NCBI GenBank assembly: GCA_026413225.1
Contig: CM048552.1
Location: 145,341,053 to 145,405,052, forward strand
DNA: 64,000 bases
Direction of reading: 5' to 3'
Source: Otis tarda
Taxonomy: Eukaryota > Chordata > Aves > Otidiformes > Otididae
Within the stretch, counting starts at the first letter, position 1. Each line of letters opens with the position of its first letter. Made by a program: the position numbers and the translations under genes. The notes beneath the pieces are model-generated. The model ran no database searches, had not been told where the DNA came from, and saw nothing but the letters and a program-made list of their open reading frames with translations. Shown here piece by piece: positions 41,201-53,200 of the stretch.

Positions 41201-44200
41201 ACTAATTGGAAGGAGGGAAATGAACTAGCCGTTTAATTTGTTTTGTTCTTGCCCATGGTCGGGTTACAGTGTGTCTATTCAAGCTTCTCCGTGTTCTTTC
41301 CCCACCCTTTCCCCAGACAATCCCCTCAGGATGTGTTCGCTTTGAAGTTTAACGTCTAATATCATGAGTATGTTTTCCTGATATGGAGTTAATGGCATAA
41401 CTGAGCCAACCACTATCTGGGGGTAGTTTATGAAAAACTTCTCTTGCTAGTTTTTTGTATTCATCTGCACTTAGAGCAGTGGCTACTGAAGTGATCAAAT
41501 GTTTTGTGGGAATTCACTTTCTCACTGAGGTGGTATTTAATACCTATATTTCTAAAATAATTTTAACTATAAAAATTTAAATACATTTTCTGATATACAC
41601 AGCTCAGCCTTATTTTTAAATATTAACAATTCATGGTTGCACTCAGGGAAATATGATTGGTTACTTACTTTTTAGCCAAAAAAGTTCTGTCTTTGAGGTG
41701 GCTCTTTCAAGGGCATTCTGGCACTGTGAGGTATTTGCCTATTTGTCATTTAAAAAATTCACGTGGTTATTTTTGGACACATTTTTGTTTTATTTTGTGT
41801 TAATAGAAATAACCAAATACTGACTTTCTAAGTTTGTGTTGCTAAATAAAATCATGAGATCTCTTGCTGTTTGATGATTCAGTGCCATTGTCTTTTTTTT
41901 TTTTTTTTTATGATTTATGGCACAGGAGAGGAAATAAAACCCTTTAAACAACTGGTAAAGTACTGTGGGAAAAATACACGTAGAGTAATGCTTAGGTTTT
42001 AATTTTCCACAGTAGCAATTAAAGATGATACAGATAAGATTCCACAGAGAACAGATCTCCTCCAGAAATCCCAGAACAGCTAGAAAGGTAAAGTGAGGAT
42101 ACAGAAAAACTGTTAGTGTCCAACTTTGCAGAAATCTTTAAATACTATATTTTACAAGTGTTTTTTTTAATTGCCAAATACAGAGATGTGCATGGGTTAT
42201 TTAAAATTGTGAGTGCCTAGCACTCTGGGATAAACAGCAAAACGTTATAGAGGTGCTGCAGAATGTCCTTAGAGAGAAGACATCCATATCACCTGCAGTC
42301 TTTCCAGACATTGATATTTTGACTGTCTTTGTAACTGCATCTGTGATTAAATTGAGACATGAAGTTGCACTTCAGTGAGTTGCATCTGGTAGTAGGTTTC
42401 TTCTGGGTAGTAGCAGTATGGTAGTCATTTTAGTAGTTGAGGTAAATGTCCTTTCATTTGGATGACAGATTGGATGGTACAGCAAGGGTAATGATCGTGT
42501 CAAGGACTGAGTGTAGTTCACTCTCAAGTCTCATTTTTAAAATAAAAATTCTTGCAAATGGGAAAAAGTGTTGGAACTGTCTTAAATCATGGCCAGGAAC
42601 TAGTTGTTCCTGAAACTTAATAGCTTCAGATGACTCCTGGCCAGTACTTGGTCTGCTGGAGCCTGTTGGCAGATGTCGGTAGGTCCTCTTTCATTTGTAT
42701 TCATCTTTTCCTTTTCATGTTGTTGTTCTTGACTTTGAAGGTTAGAAAATTTGGAGGGGTAGGGAAAGAAAATTGTTTAAATTGTGATATAAGACTGGGA
42801 GCCATAGCTCTACATGCACACAATAGTAATTAACTTAAATGTCATTATGCTGTAAAGTTGCCCTACCCATGGGTGTATCCAGCCTTCAGTGAGCAAGTGC
42901 CCAGCAAAGCAGACATTATCGTCATTTTTTTTAAGTCTGCCGCAAGTTGACTCATGTTGGGCCTTTCAGTAGGCAAAGTTTGGGAATTCGAGTATTGCTT
43001 GCTCCCATTTGAATATTATTACAATTGTTGCTTTTATAATAATAGTTGGCATACATTATGATGTAGCTGGCTTTACCAAACTTTAGCCATTTAAAAATTC
43101 AGCGTTGTCAAAGTCTCTATCTGGGATAATATAGCTATGCAGTCTGAAAAAATGTTGCTTAAACTTTTAATGTATGTGGAGAATTCTGTATGTCCTGGTT
43201 GTTCAAGTTAGGTCAAGTTACTCTTGGCTGTATTTTCAATACATTTGAAATAAAGATTGTCATTATTGCTTTTATGAATACTGAAAATATTTCTGATAAC
43301 TTTTCCATAGAAGGAATTGATATGCCCTTTTACCAATAATTACCAGTAAAAAGAGAGATGCTAGCTGACTGTTCAGAGTTTTGAAATTGGAAGAAATTAA
43401 TGGAACTGTTTTAAAAACAATTATTGAAGAAGAATAGTTTTTGTTCACTGTTATCTTGACAGTGGAGGTACATGAGCTTTTTGTCCTTTTCAGTTTAAAA
43501 ATGCACTCTAAATGTTTTTAAAAATTGGACCATATTTTAATATCAGTAACAAAAGCATTTAAAGAGAAAAGAAAGGCATTGGTCTTGAGTCATTCAGGAG
43601 CCATTAATCTTGAACCATTCTTCAGCCTTTCCTGTTTATTTCTTTTACATTATTGTCTCTCTGTTTTATGTTTTACTGCATAAGCATGATTTTTACTCAG
43701 CCCAAAATAAAGTGTTACTGAATTACAGAGATACTTAGGTGTGGTCACAATCACATCATTTTGAATAAGAAAATGTTTCAGTTAATGAAACTGTTTTGTA
43801 TTTTTTTCTTATAACTTTTGTGGTTATTGATTGTGCTTTATATAACTGTACTGGTAAAATAAGCAGTTGTAGAGAATGTTTCCAGATTCCTTATGATCCT
43901 CACTGGTGAATTGTTAGAGTGGTATTTAAGTTTTAGTCTTAATCTACTAACATCCTTCCAAAGAGTTCTCAGTGGGAGGTTAGTATAGGCAAAGCTAAGG
44001 GATATTTCTAGAGCAGAGTCTGGCTTCTAGAGATTGACTTTTAAGCAGTATAGATGTGGGCTGTTTTCTCCCATGTGGCCTCAGTACCATCAAATGGGTC
44101 AGAGATTGTTTATGCAGTAGTATAGAGGCAGCTACAGAAACTCATGATGCGTCTGTAAATGGCTGTTATACATTGAGGAAGATGTTTGGATATTGCTTTG

Positions 44201-47200
44201 AAAGATGATATAAACCTATTTAGCTTACTGTTTCACTTAGCAATCACTGCATAGGGGAGAACTAACACTTCAATTATGTCCATTTCCACGATTTGTATTC
44301 TTGCATAATCTTTCTTGGAAATACCACATAATCATGTAAGTGGCTGGTAAAATTACTGTATTCTGACAAGTTTGGACAAGTTTGTCAGTTTCTTCTTTTG
44401 AATTAGTTGCTCTGTTATTAATAGTAATGAACATTTTGCTTAGAAAGGACAATATGGAATGGGAAGAGAGCAAGAATGTCTCATTTAACAGTATATTTTA
44501 CAGCATTTTAATTTTTCTTGCAGTATATCTCTGTATCGGGGAAATTGCCGACCTCTCCGGTTTGAGCCACCCATGCTGGATTTCCATGAACAGTAAGTTG
44601 AAAAGTCTTTTGATTCATTTAGTTAGATAAATAGAAAAAAAAAAAATCTCAAGAGCATTTAAAACTGATGGAGGAGGTTGTATACATAAATTGCATTGAT
44701 ATATTATCCGTAAGTGTAGTTGACCTACGTGTTTCAGAGAGTTGGCGTGCTCAGTCTTGAACATCGTGTAGTGACCTATCAGGCGCCATGGTTTTGGGAA
44801 TGTAGGTGCTTGTACTTATTTTTTTAGGTACTTGTACAGCTGCTCTGTAGAGTGGAATCAATTTTAAGTCTAGAACTTAATGTACTGAGATGAGGTTACC
44901 TTTCTGCTGATATATACTCCATGTCAGAGAGCATCTGTTGTAGCGTGTCCATTTTACTATTGCTTTTGTTTCAAAAAAAAAAAAGCTTTGGCAATAGATC
45001 TGCAGTTATTAAAGCAGTAATGTAGAGTTGTGACAATACAGCCTCAAGCAGAGCAAACGGCCTCCAGGAACCTAGCTCCGTATTCCTCCACCTTGCAGCT
45101 GGCTGCTGTTTTGATTCTCGGTGGCTGAATGTAATGGTTTACAGCAAACTTACCTGTGACTTCTCTAGAAGATGAAAGAAAGGGAGGAGGAAGCAAGTTT
45201 AACAATTTCAACAATGTACCCATTTGTAATCAGTCCCTCAGAGATCTACTTCTGTCTTAACTTTTCTTACCAGTAACTGGTTACTATGTATACATAGCTA
45301 CAATGATTCTTCTTGTTAACAGTCAAAATCAGTTTTGGAGCTGGTGTACATGGATGCAGCCTCTGTGTGCGTGATTGATACTTTGACACAATGTAAACTG
45401 CAGTGAGGAGATTTCAAATATTTTGTTAAGGTTCAACCTGGAAGAAAGAAAACAGTTCGGATGTGCCTTAGTGCTGTGTTAGTTCCCCCATCCTCAGGCA
45501 GCACTGGTGCTGGGTGAAAGGCTGCTTTATTTACAGATAAACCACTGGTTATTAATAAAAATGTAGTACCCCTTGTAGTACCCCTTTGAACAGCGTGGTG
45601 ACTACAGAGATGTGCAAGGAAGCTCCTGTGTGTTGACATGGTTTATACTTATGTGTTTCTGAAAGAAGAGAGGCTGTAACCGTGTATTGTTTGCACAGAG
45701 TAGTCTTCCAGAAATAATCTTCATACAAAAAAACAAACATAATGCCACTAAATAGCAAAGCTATATGAAAATGCTTCATTTTACAAAATTTATTTGTGCT
45801 CAGTATAACAAAACTGTAGCTTTTACTTCTGAGTAAAGACATAATAAATCACTCTGTCCCTTCTCCCTAATTCCTTTGAAATTTCAGAATCTCTAGCTTT
45901 TGATATTGTGTGTTTTTCTAGTTTTGTTTTTTGTAATGTCAGTAACTGGTCCTAGGTAAGAGGATGCTGAGCTTCTAAATTGAATATTGAACTACCTAGT
46001 GGGAAGCCCTGCTCTGCTGCATCTCTGCTATAACACAATTAGGTTGTTGTTAACAAATTATACTGATGAGTGCAGTTCAACTCGAGCTTTTAGAGAAGTT
46101 TGCTCTTTGTTAGTTACTGTAAACTTACCTATTGATTTTAAGTTATTTTCTCTTATAATTGTGAAAATTTTCAGTTCATAGTAATTACAGACTTTGACAT
46201 TTGAAATTTACGTTATACACTTTTTTCTAATATGAATAAAGTGTTTTGTTGATGTACTCTGAAATATTTTGCTTTTAAAGGTCTTCTATTGTTTCCATTA
46301 TTATCTGAAGAATGTGCTTCTTTGCTTTGTGAATTTCCAAATATGCTTTTTTTTTTCCCCTTGCTGAAAATAGATGCCAGACAGTATCATAAATACTTCC
46401 AGCTGTTCTTCATTATATTTTGGCTTTTTATGTAAGCTGTACTTGTCAGAGCTGAAAGCATTGAAGGAATAGTGTAGATCTAGTACACTGTTAAAGTAGC
46501 GCAAATCTCTTCCTTAAAAAGGCCTCTGTACAATAAACGCAGAATTGGAGGGTCACTGCCTTCTATCAGTTAAAATCGGGAACCTGTGTGTTAGATCTTG
46601 GTTCATTATGTGTAGTGTTTATTTTTTTCAAACAGTATATGATAATTTATATATTATAGTTTAGGTCATAATCTCAGGCAGAAATAGTCTTCTGATTTAT
46701 TAAAACTTCAGTAAGATGTCAAAAACAGTTTTAAAAAAGGTTTAGATATGGACTCCCAAAGTTCTGTTTAAAATCTGTACTTAGGCATGTAAATAAAAGT
46801 GAACCAACTCTGAGAAATGCTGAGTAACTCAGCCTTATGGTGGGAACAAACTGCAGGTGCCAAGCACCTTGGAACTCAAAAAATGCAAATTTAAGCTTTT
46901 AGCTTTTTTGCCTTTTAAAGACAGAGTTTTCACATTCAAATTTGAGCTTTTCTTTCTTTGTTAATAGTGGATTTAGGAAAGGCATAAAATGAATCTTTAG
47001 TTTGTGAGTAAGTGTTGTACCTAAACAGTGTTTTGTTAATAGGCAGCATGTAGCATTTAGTAGAGCAAGCTTGTTCAAAGTTCATGGTTATGCTGAGCTA
47101 TCAACATGTAGCATTCCTAGGCTAAAGAAAGTTGCAATATTTAATTTCAGTTGTAAGCTAACCTGTTCTTCCTCTGACATTTTTGCTCTGTGAAGAGTGT

Positions 47201-50200
47201 GTGGGTTTAATCTGATGTTTCAAAACCATACCAACTTGAGCAGGAATAGTACTTATTAAAAGTTATTTTATCTAGGGATCTCAGAAAATCAAAATCAGTA
47301 TTAAGGTGCTGTAGACATACTGCTTGTGTTCATCTGGAGATGAGATTATAATGGCCTTATACTTCTGTTTTGTAACAGTTGGGCGTTTTTTGAATGCTGT
47401 TTTAATATAAAATAAGCACTACTATATTCTACAGCTTTGAAGGCAGTCCAGGTAATTTCACATTTATCAAAGGAAATGTATGCTGTATGTTAGGATATGA
47501 AAATCTCACTTTGAAGAGATCCCGAATGTCCTCGGTATACATTAATCCTCTGGGAATGGGGTGGAACTGAGGCAGGTTCTCCTGTGTCACTGCTCCAGGG
47601 GACTGTTTGGACTAAGCGGAGTACTCGTTTGGCTATTTAATGTGAAAGCCTCCTGCTTGTGTTTCTGAAGCCACACTGGTCTTCCTCTGGAATAAATTCT
47701 GCAACATGTTGGATATTGGAGATTTGGGGCTTTAAAGAAAACAAACAAGCAAAAAAAAAAAACCTCCACCCAAAACCAACTCCACAACTAGCTGCCTTTA
47801 TTAGCTGTATTCTGTTCCTTGTAATCTCTCTCTTAATCTGTTACTCTCCCCTGTTGTTAAATGAGAATGGAACAATTGAGGTTTTCTAACATACAACCAG
47901 TAACCGTTACGTCATCTTCCATTGCTTTGGGAGTTGGTTGCTCAGAGGATATTTTGGCAGAACAGTCATTACCTATGTGGCTTTCTGTGTTTGAGACAAG
48001 TCTTCATACTGGGGCTCTTGCAGGTGGCCTCTCTGGGTGAAGACCAAAGAATACTGTTGCAGGGCAGTTTATATTCAGTTCTTGCACCTGCTTTGTGGGA
48101 GAACTTGAATCTTCATAGATCTTGATACACTATCTTCATCTGCATTAATTCAATTCTGACTATATAAAAATTAAGGTTTGTAAGTTCTTCACGATTAAAT
48201 TTTTGGTAGAAGTAGGTTTTGGTAATGAGGCACTAGGGTGTTGAGTATTTTAGGATATTAACATGATGAACTAGAACTGCTTACCATCAAAATTTTAAAA
48301 TGTGGAATTATCTTAAAGGTGAAGTTGACATTTTACCCCAGCTTCATAGAAATTATTGGTAATGTAGGAAATTACACTTATAGCAGAAGTAATATTTTAA
48401 TCCTTGATCAGCTTCTGTGGTGAATGGAAGTTCTTGCTTCACTTAATTTGAGCAAGGTCCCATTCTCTAGATAAAGTTTTCTTATTTGTAGGACGGTATT
48501 CTGAAAATCTATCTTCCAGTTATCTGTTGATAAACAATCTGCCTTTCCTTTTGAAATTTCCTTTGAAATGCTTTCCTTAGGGAATTTTTCTAACTTTTTC
48601 ATGTTTCTTGTTTGTGAGCTCTAGTGTTTGGCAGGATATTCTATAGAAGTTTGAACTGGCCTTCAAAAAATTGCTTGTTAATGTTCAGATATTTGAGACC
48701 TTCTTGCAGATCTTGAGACCCTCTGTTACTTGGAAGCAACATGAGAGGGTGGTAAGTTTAGCAAATCAGTCTATTTTCTTCAAGAACTCTAATCTCTTAA
48801 CAGTAAATAGTGGAGAATTTTAGCAACTGGAGAGTTTATCCAAATCAATAGTTTTCTTACATTTTAAACAAGTATATTTACAAATTGTGAAAGGACCTAT
48901 AATGTGCCTAATAATGTGCAGACACATGTTTACACGGTACATGTGATCCACTTCTAATATGTGAGAGTATGAGATTGTTGGAATTTTTAAAGAATGTTGC
49001 AAAATGAAATTTTCATTTTCCTTGGAGTTTAACTGTAAGAAACTATTGACAGTAAATTGATGTTTAGTCAAGATCTACCTCTGGTTTTGTTGGAATATCA
49101 TTCTAGATGGCAAAATGCTGCCAAAGCAAATAATAGTTTATTAGAATCTTAGATTAATTCAAATAAGGTGGTGACATGATTGGATAAGACTGTACTACTG
49201 GTGTTTTTTATGTGGGATTTTGCTGACTTTGGTAAAGTTGCGATTTGTTGTATGAAATTTAAATTAGATTCCTAACATAAAATGGGACATTTGCTCCATT
49301 TAGTACGCCACATGGACACTAACTTTTTTCCAAGTGTAATATAAAAGTACTGTCTTGATTTGTTAAAAGCTAGTGAAATCTAGAAGCTGAGAAACAATTG
49401 CTCTATCAGCTAGTACATATACAAAACCAAAACCCTTCTGTTTTCTTTTGTTTTTCTGAGTTAGAGAAACCTTTGCATTCTCAAACGTATGTGCTTCAGT
49501 TACTCTAACTTCAGTGAGAGAAGTGACTTGCCTGTGTCACTCAGCCAGTGATGCATACAGTTTCACATGACACAGGAATAATTCTCTAGTCACTAATTCT
49601 TTAGCCTTGTATTTCGTGCAGGCTTCCTTCACGTAAGGAGCTAGCATTTTCTTCAAAATGGGGTACAAAAGGCATTCCCTTTTCATCTCTAGAGGTAACC
49701 TTGTAAGACAAGCTCATTTCATTTCGTTAAAAGTAGATGGATATATTGCAAGTCAACACTCAAGTACTTATTGTTGGAGCCCACTATCTCTGATCTTCTG
49801 ACTGAAGAACCATCTGCACTGGTTCAGGAAGTTCCCAAGCTGCATATATTTAGAGGCTAGGAGAGGGCTTTCTGGGCACCTGACTTTGTATGCTTTCCAC
49901 ATTATTACACTTAGGCCTTCTAGACATCTGCTACTCACTCCAGTCTGACACAGGATATTGATTTAACCCGCATGAAATTTTTGATATGCTGTGCAACAAC
50001 TGGTCTTGCAGTTCTTTCAGCAGTTGCGAAAGATGCTGAAAGAAAAAACTGCTTTGGAGGAAGCAATTATTAAACTCTCATAGTTCACGAGCAATTTACC
50101 TGAATTGAATCTTGAGTATATTTATCTATATTCCCAGCATTCCAAAAATCTAAGTGGGGAACTTTTGGTTGACTTCAGTTCTCTCTCTGATCTCTTTAGA

Positions 50201-53200
50201 ATGAGTAGGAGATGGAAGAGGAAGAATGTGTCTGAGGAATTTATATCCTTTGCTTTGCAGTAGTAGATTTGTATCTATTTTGTACCTCTTGATCTCTAGA
50301 GCAGGATTGAATTCCATTACAAGGACATATTTACAATATACTGCAGATACTCAGACTTTGGAAAGAGTTGAGTTGCAGCAGTAAAGAATGAGAACATAGG
50401 CTTCTTTACCCATTTGAACAGGCACCTCACCCTTGTTAATTACCATCTTCTCATCTAGGTTGTGATATCTGATTTTTATCAGTGTAGGTGGACCTAGCAT
50501 TATGCAGGGACAAAAGATAAGGAGCAAAATCTTACATGCTTTGACAGTTCATGTTTGCCTGAAGGTGTGTGTCTGCACCAGGTTCTTGCAATAAAAAGTG
50601 CTAGCTGTGACTGCACTGTAGCACTGTACTTGTGCAGATCAGCACAGCTTGATAATCTGCAGCCTGGAGAGTATCCCTTATGTGATTACTGCTTGGGTAT
50701 ACGTTTTATTAAAGGTGCACACTGCTTTACTTGGTTTTTTTTCTGCCATCAGATATGGTAAAATCCAAGTGAAATTTGTCCTGTTTCTGTAGGTTTGGCT
50801 AACATAATGCTTAAAGAATATAAGGAAAGCTACATCTGGGCAAAACATAATATTGGACTTGTTTCAAAATCTGAATGATCAACAGAATAGTGAAATAAAG
50901 CACAGTCCTAGCAACAGAATTCCTTTTTAGCGACTTCTGCCTTTATCACCTATAATTATACTATGGTGGTTTAGTCTGGAATCTGAAGTTAGTGAACTAT
51001 GTTGTCTGTCATAGCTGTTTTTATAGGCTTTAGCATTTCAAATATACTGTCTTCTATTCCCCTCTTTTCAGAACTGGAAAAGCATGAGGGCTTTAAAAGA
51101 TTGTTAATATTTGAAATGTTTCATGGGATAATGAGTTACTTCCAAACTACCTTTCTGACAGGAACAGGCGGGCACTTCAGTATTACCAGTTCGTTCAACG
51201 TGGTTTTCTTGGCTTTGTGGTGTTTCATGCATTGTGCATTGTAAAAAGTGTCACTTAACTCAGCTCTGATCTCAGGTTTTCAGTACACAGCTGATTCTCT
51301 GTAGAGACCTGTCGTAGTTCAGCCCTGATTGGGACCAGACTACGCAGTCTCTCTCTCACTCCCCCCACCCTCCGAGAGAATAGTGGGAGATGGTATAAGA
51401 AAAACAGCTCAAGGTTTGAGATAAGGACGGGGAGAAATCCTTAAAGTTATCATCATGGGCAAAACAGACTCGACTTGGGGAAAACTATTCATTTATTTCT
51501 AAAACTAGCAGGAGAATGAGACAGGGAACAAGATAACCTCCCCCCACGCCTCCCTCTTCCCAAGCTTAACATTTTCTCTACTACCTTTCTCCCTCCCCCA
51601 AGCGGCACAGTGGGGAAGAGGGAATTGGGGTCGCAGTCAGTTCATCACGTGTTGTTTCATGTCGCTGCTTCATTGTCAGGGGAAGAACTCCTCGTGTTCC
51701 TCCTCTGCTCCTTTGTGGGGTCCCACCCATAGGCCACAGTCCTTTGTGAAACTGCTCTGGCATAGGTCATCTCTTCTACGGAGTGCAGTCCCTCCAGAAC
51801 AGCTGCCCCAGCGGGCCCTCCATGGGCCACAGCCTCCTTCAGGCATCCACCTCCCCCCGTGTGGGGTTCTCCATGGGCTGCAGGTGAATCTCTGCCCCTC
51901 CGTGGACCTCCATGGGCTGCAGGGGGACAACCTGCTCCACCATGGTCGTCACCACATGCTGCAGGGAAATCTTGGCCAGGAGCCGCATTACTCCTCCCCG
52001 TCCTTCTTCACTGACCTTGGCGTCTGCAGCCATTCCTCACAACAGGCTGGCAGACGCTCTCAGGATCCTTTTTACGTCTTATTCACTTCTCATCTTCTCT
52101 CCACTTCTTGCAGCCAGGCTGGGCCGAGTTGGGCCCAGTCAGCTGCCTGGTGGGAGGCCAGAGGGTGAGGCCTGCAAGGCCCATGAGGCCTGCGCCTCCC
52201 CCTCTCTGCCCCCCGCTCAGCTGCTTCACATCTTCTTCTCCATTTTTTTTTCTGTTTTCCCCTTCTTAAATACGTTATCGCAGAGGCGTTATCACGGGAC
52301 ATTCTGCTACCAATTGGCTCGGCCTTGGCCAGCAGCGGGTCCGCCCTAGGCCCGGCCGAGTCCACTGAACAAAGGGCAGCGACTTCGAGCAGTTTCCTAC
52401 AGAAGCTGCCACCTTAGGCCCCCCCCTCACTAAACAAAACCAGAACAAGACCACAGGTGGTGTGCTAGGCATGTTGTTTGCTCATGTGTAATACAGCACT
52501 TAAAATCTACCTCATCCTCTCTGGCCTCCTGCTGTTGTGGTTGGTGGGAATGGTTCCACCTGATTCTTGTTCTCAGCTGTTCCAGAGCTGTACTCTTTCC
52601 AGCTCTCTCCTCTGTTCTCAGAGGAGCTGTTAAGCTCCTCTTATGAAGATTGACTGGAGTGCATTGTAATTCCCCTTCTTGGGGAGCTAGTGAACGTGCT
52701 CTGGGGAAGAGAAGTATCCAGCACTGTGGCAAGCAGAAGAATTGCAGCAAGGTGCTAGGAGCATGTCTTCTACTGAGGAGAATGAGAAATTGCAGTGAGA
52801 ACTAGGGAACAGATAGCTGGTCCCAGGGGAGTCTGAAAGAGCTTTCTTCAGCATTGGAGGAGTTGGACTATCTTATTTCTTTTTTTTTTCTATTTTTTTC
52901 CCTTTTTGTGTTGGTAGAATCAGAAAGCATTAAGGCATGACCACTTTCTCTAAACAACAAAATCACTGCAAAATTGCTGACTATTATAAAAGTTTGCTTA
53001 TGCCTTTCACAGTTACAAAGCAGGTAAAATACAACCCATCTGTACTGATGTCAGTGAAGGAGTGTTTGAAGCAGTGTGTTCAGAATTCAGGAGGTGCTGG
53101 GTAACTCCATATTAGCAGACATTTTTCCCAGTTAGCTTTTGTGGGGGTAGTTTGGTTTTTCTTTCGTTTGAGGTTTGTTGTGTTTGGTTTGGTTTGGGGT

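Noticed and set aside
51659..52365. Several 64-169-codon frames on both strands
   Set aside because: They lie inside the solo LTR and its minisatellite; LTRs do not code for protein here.
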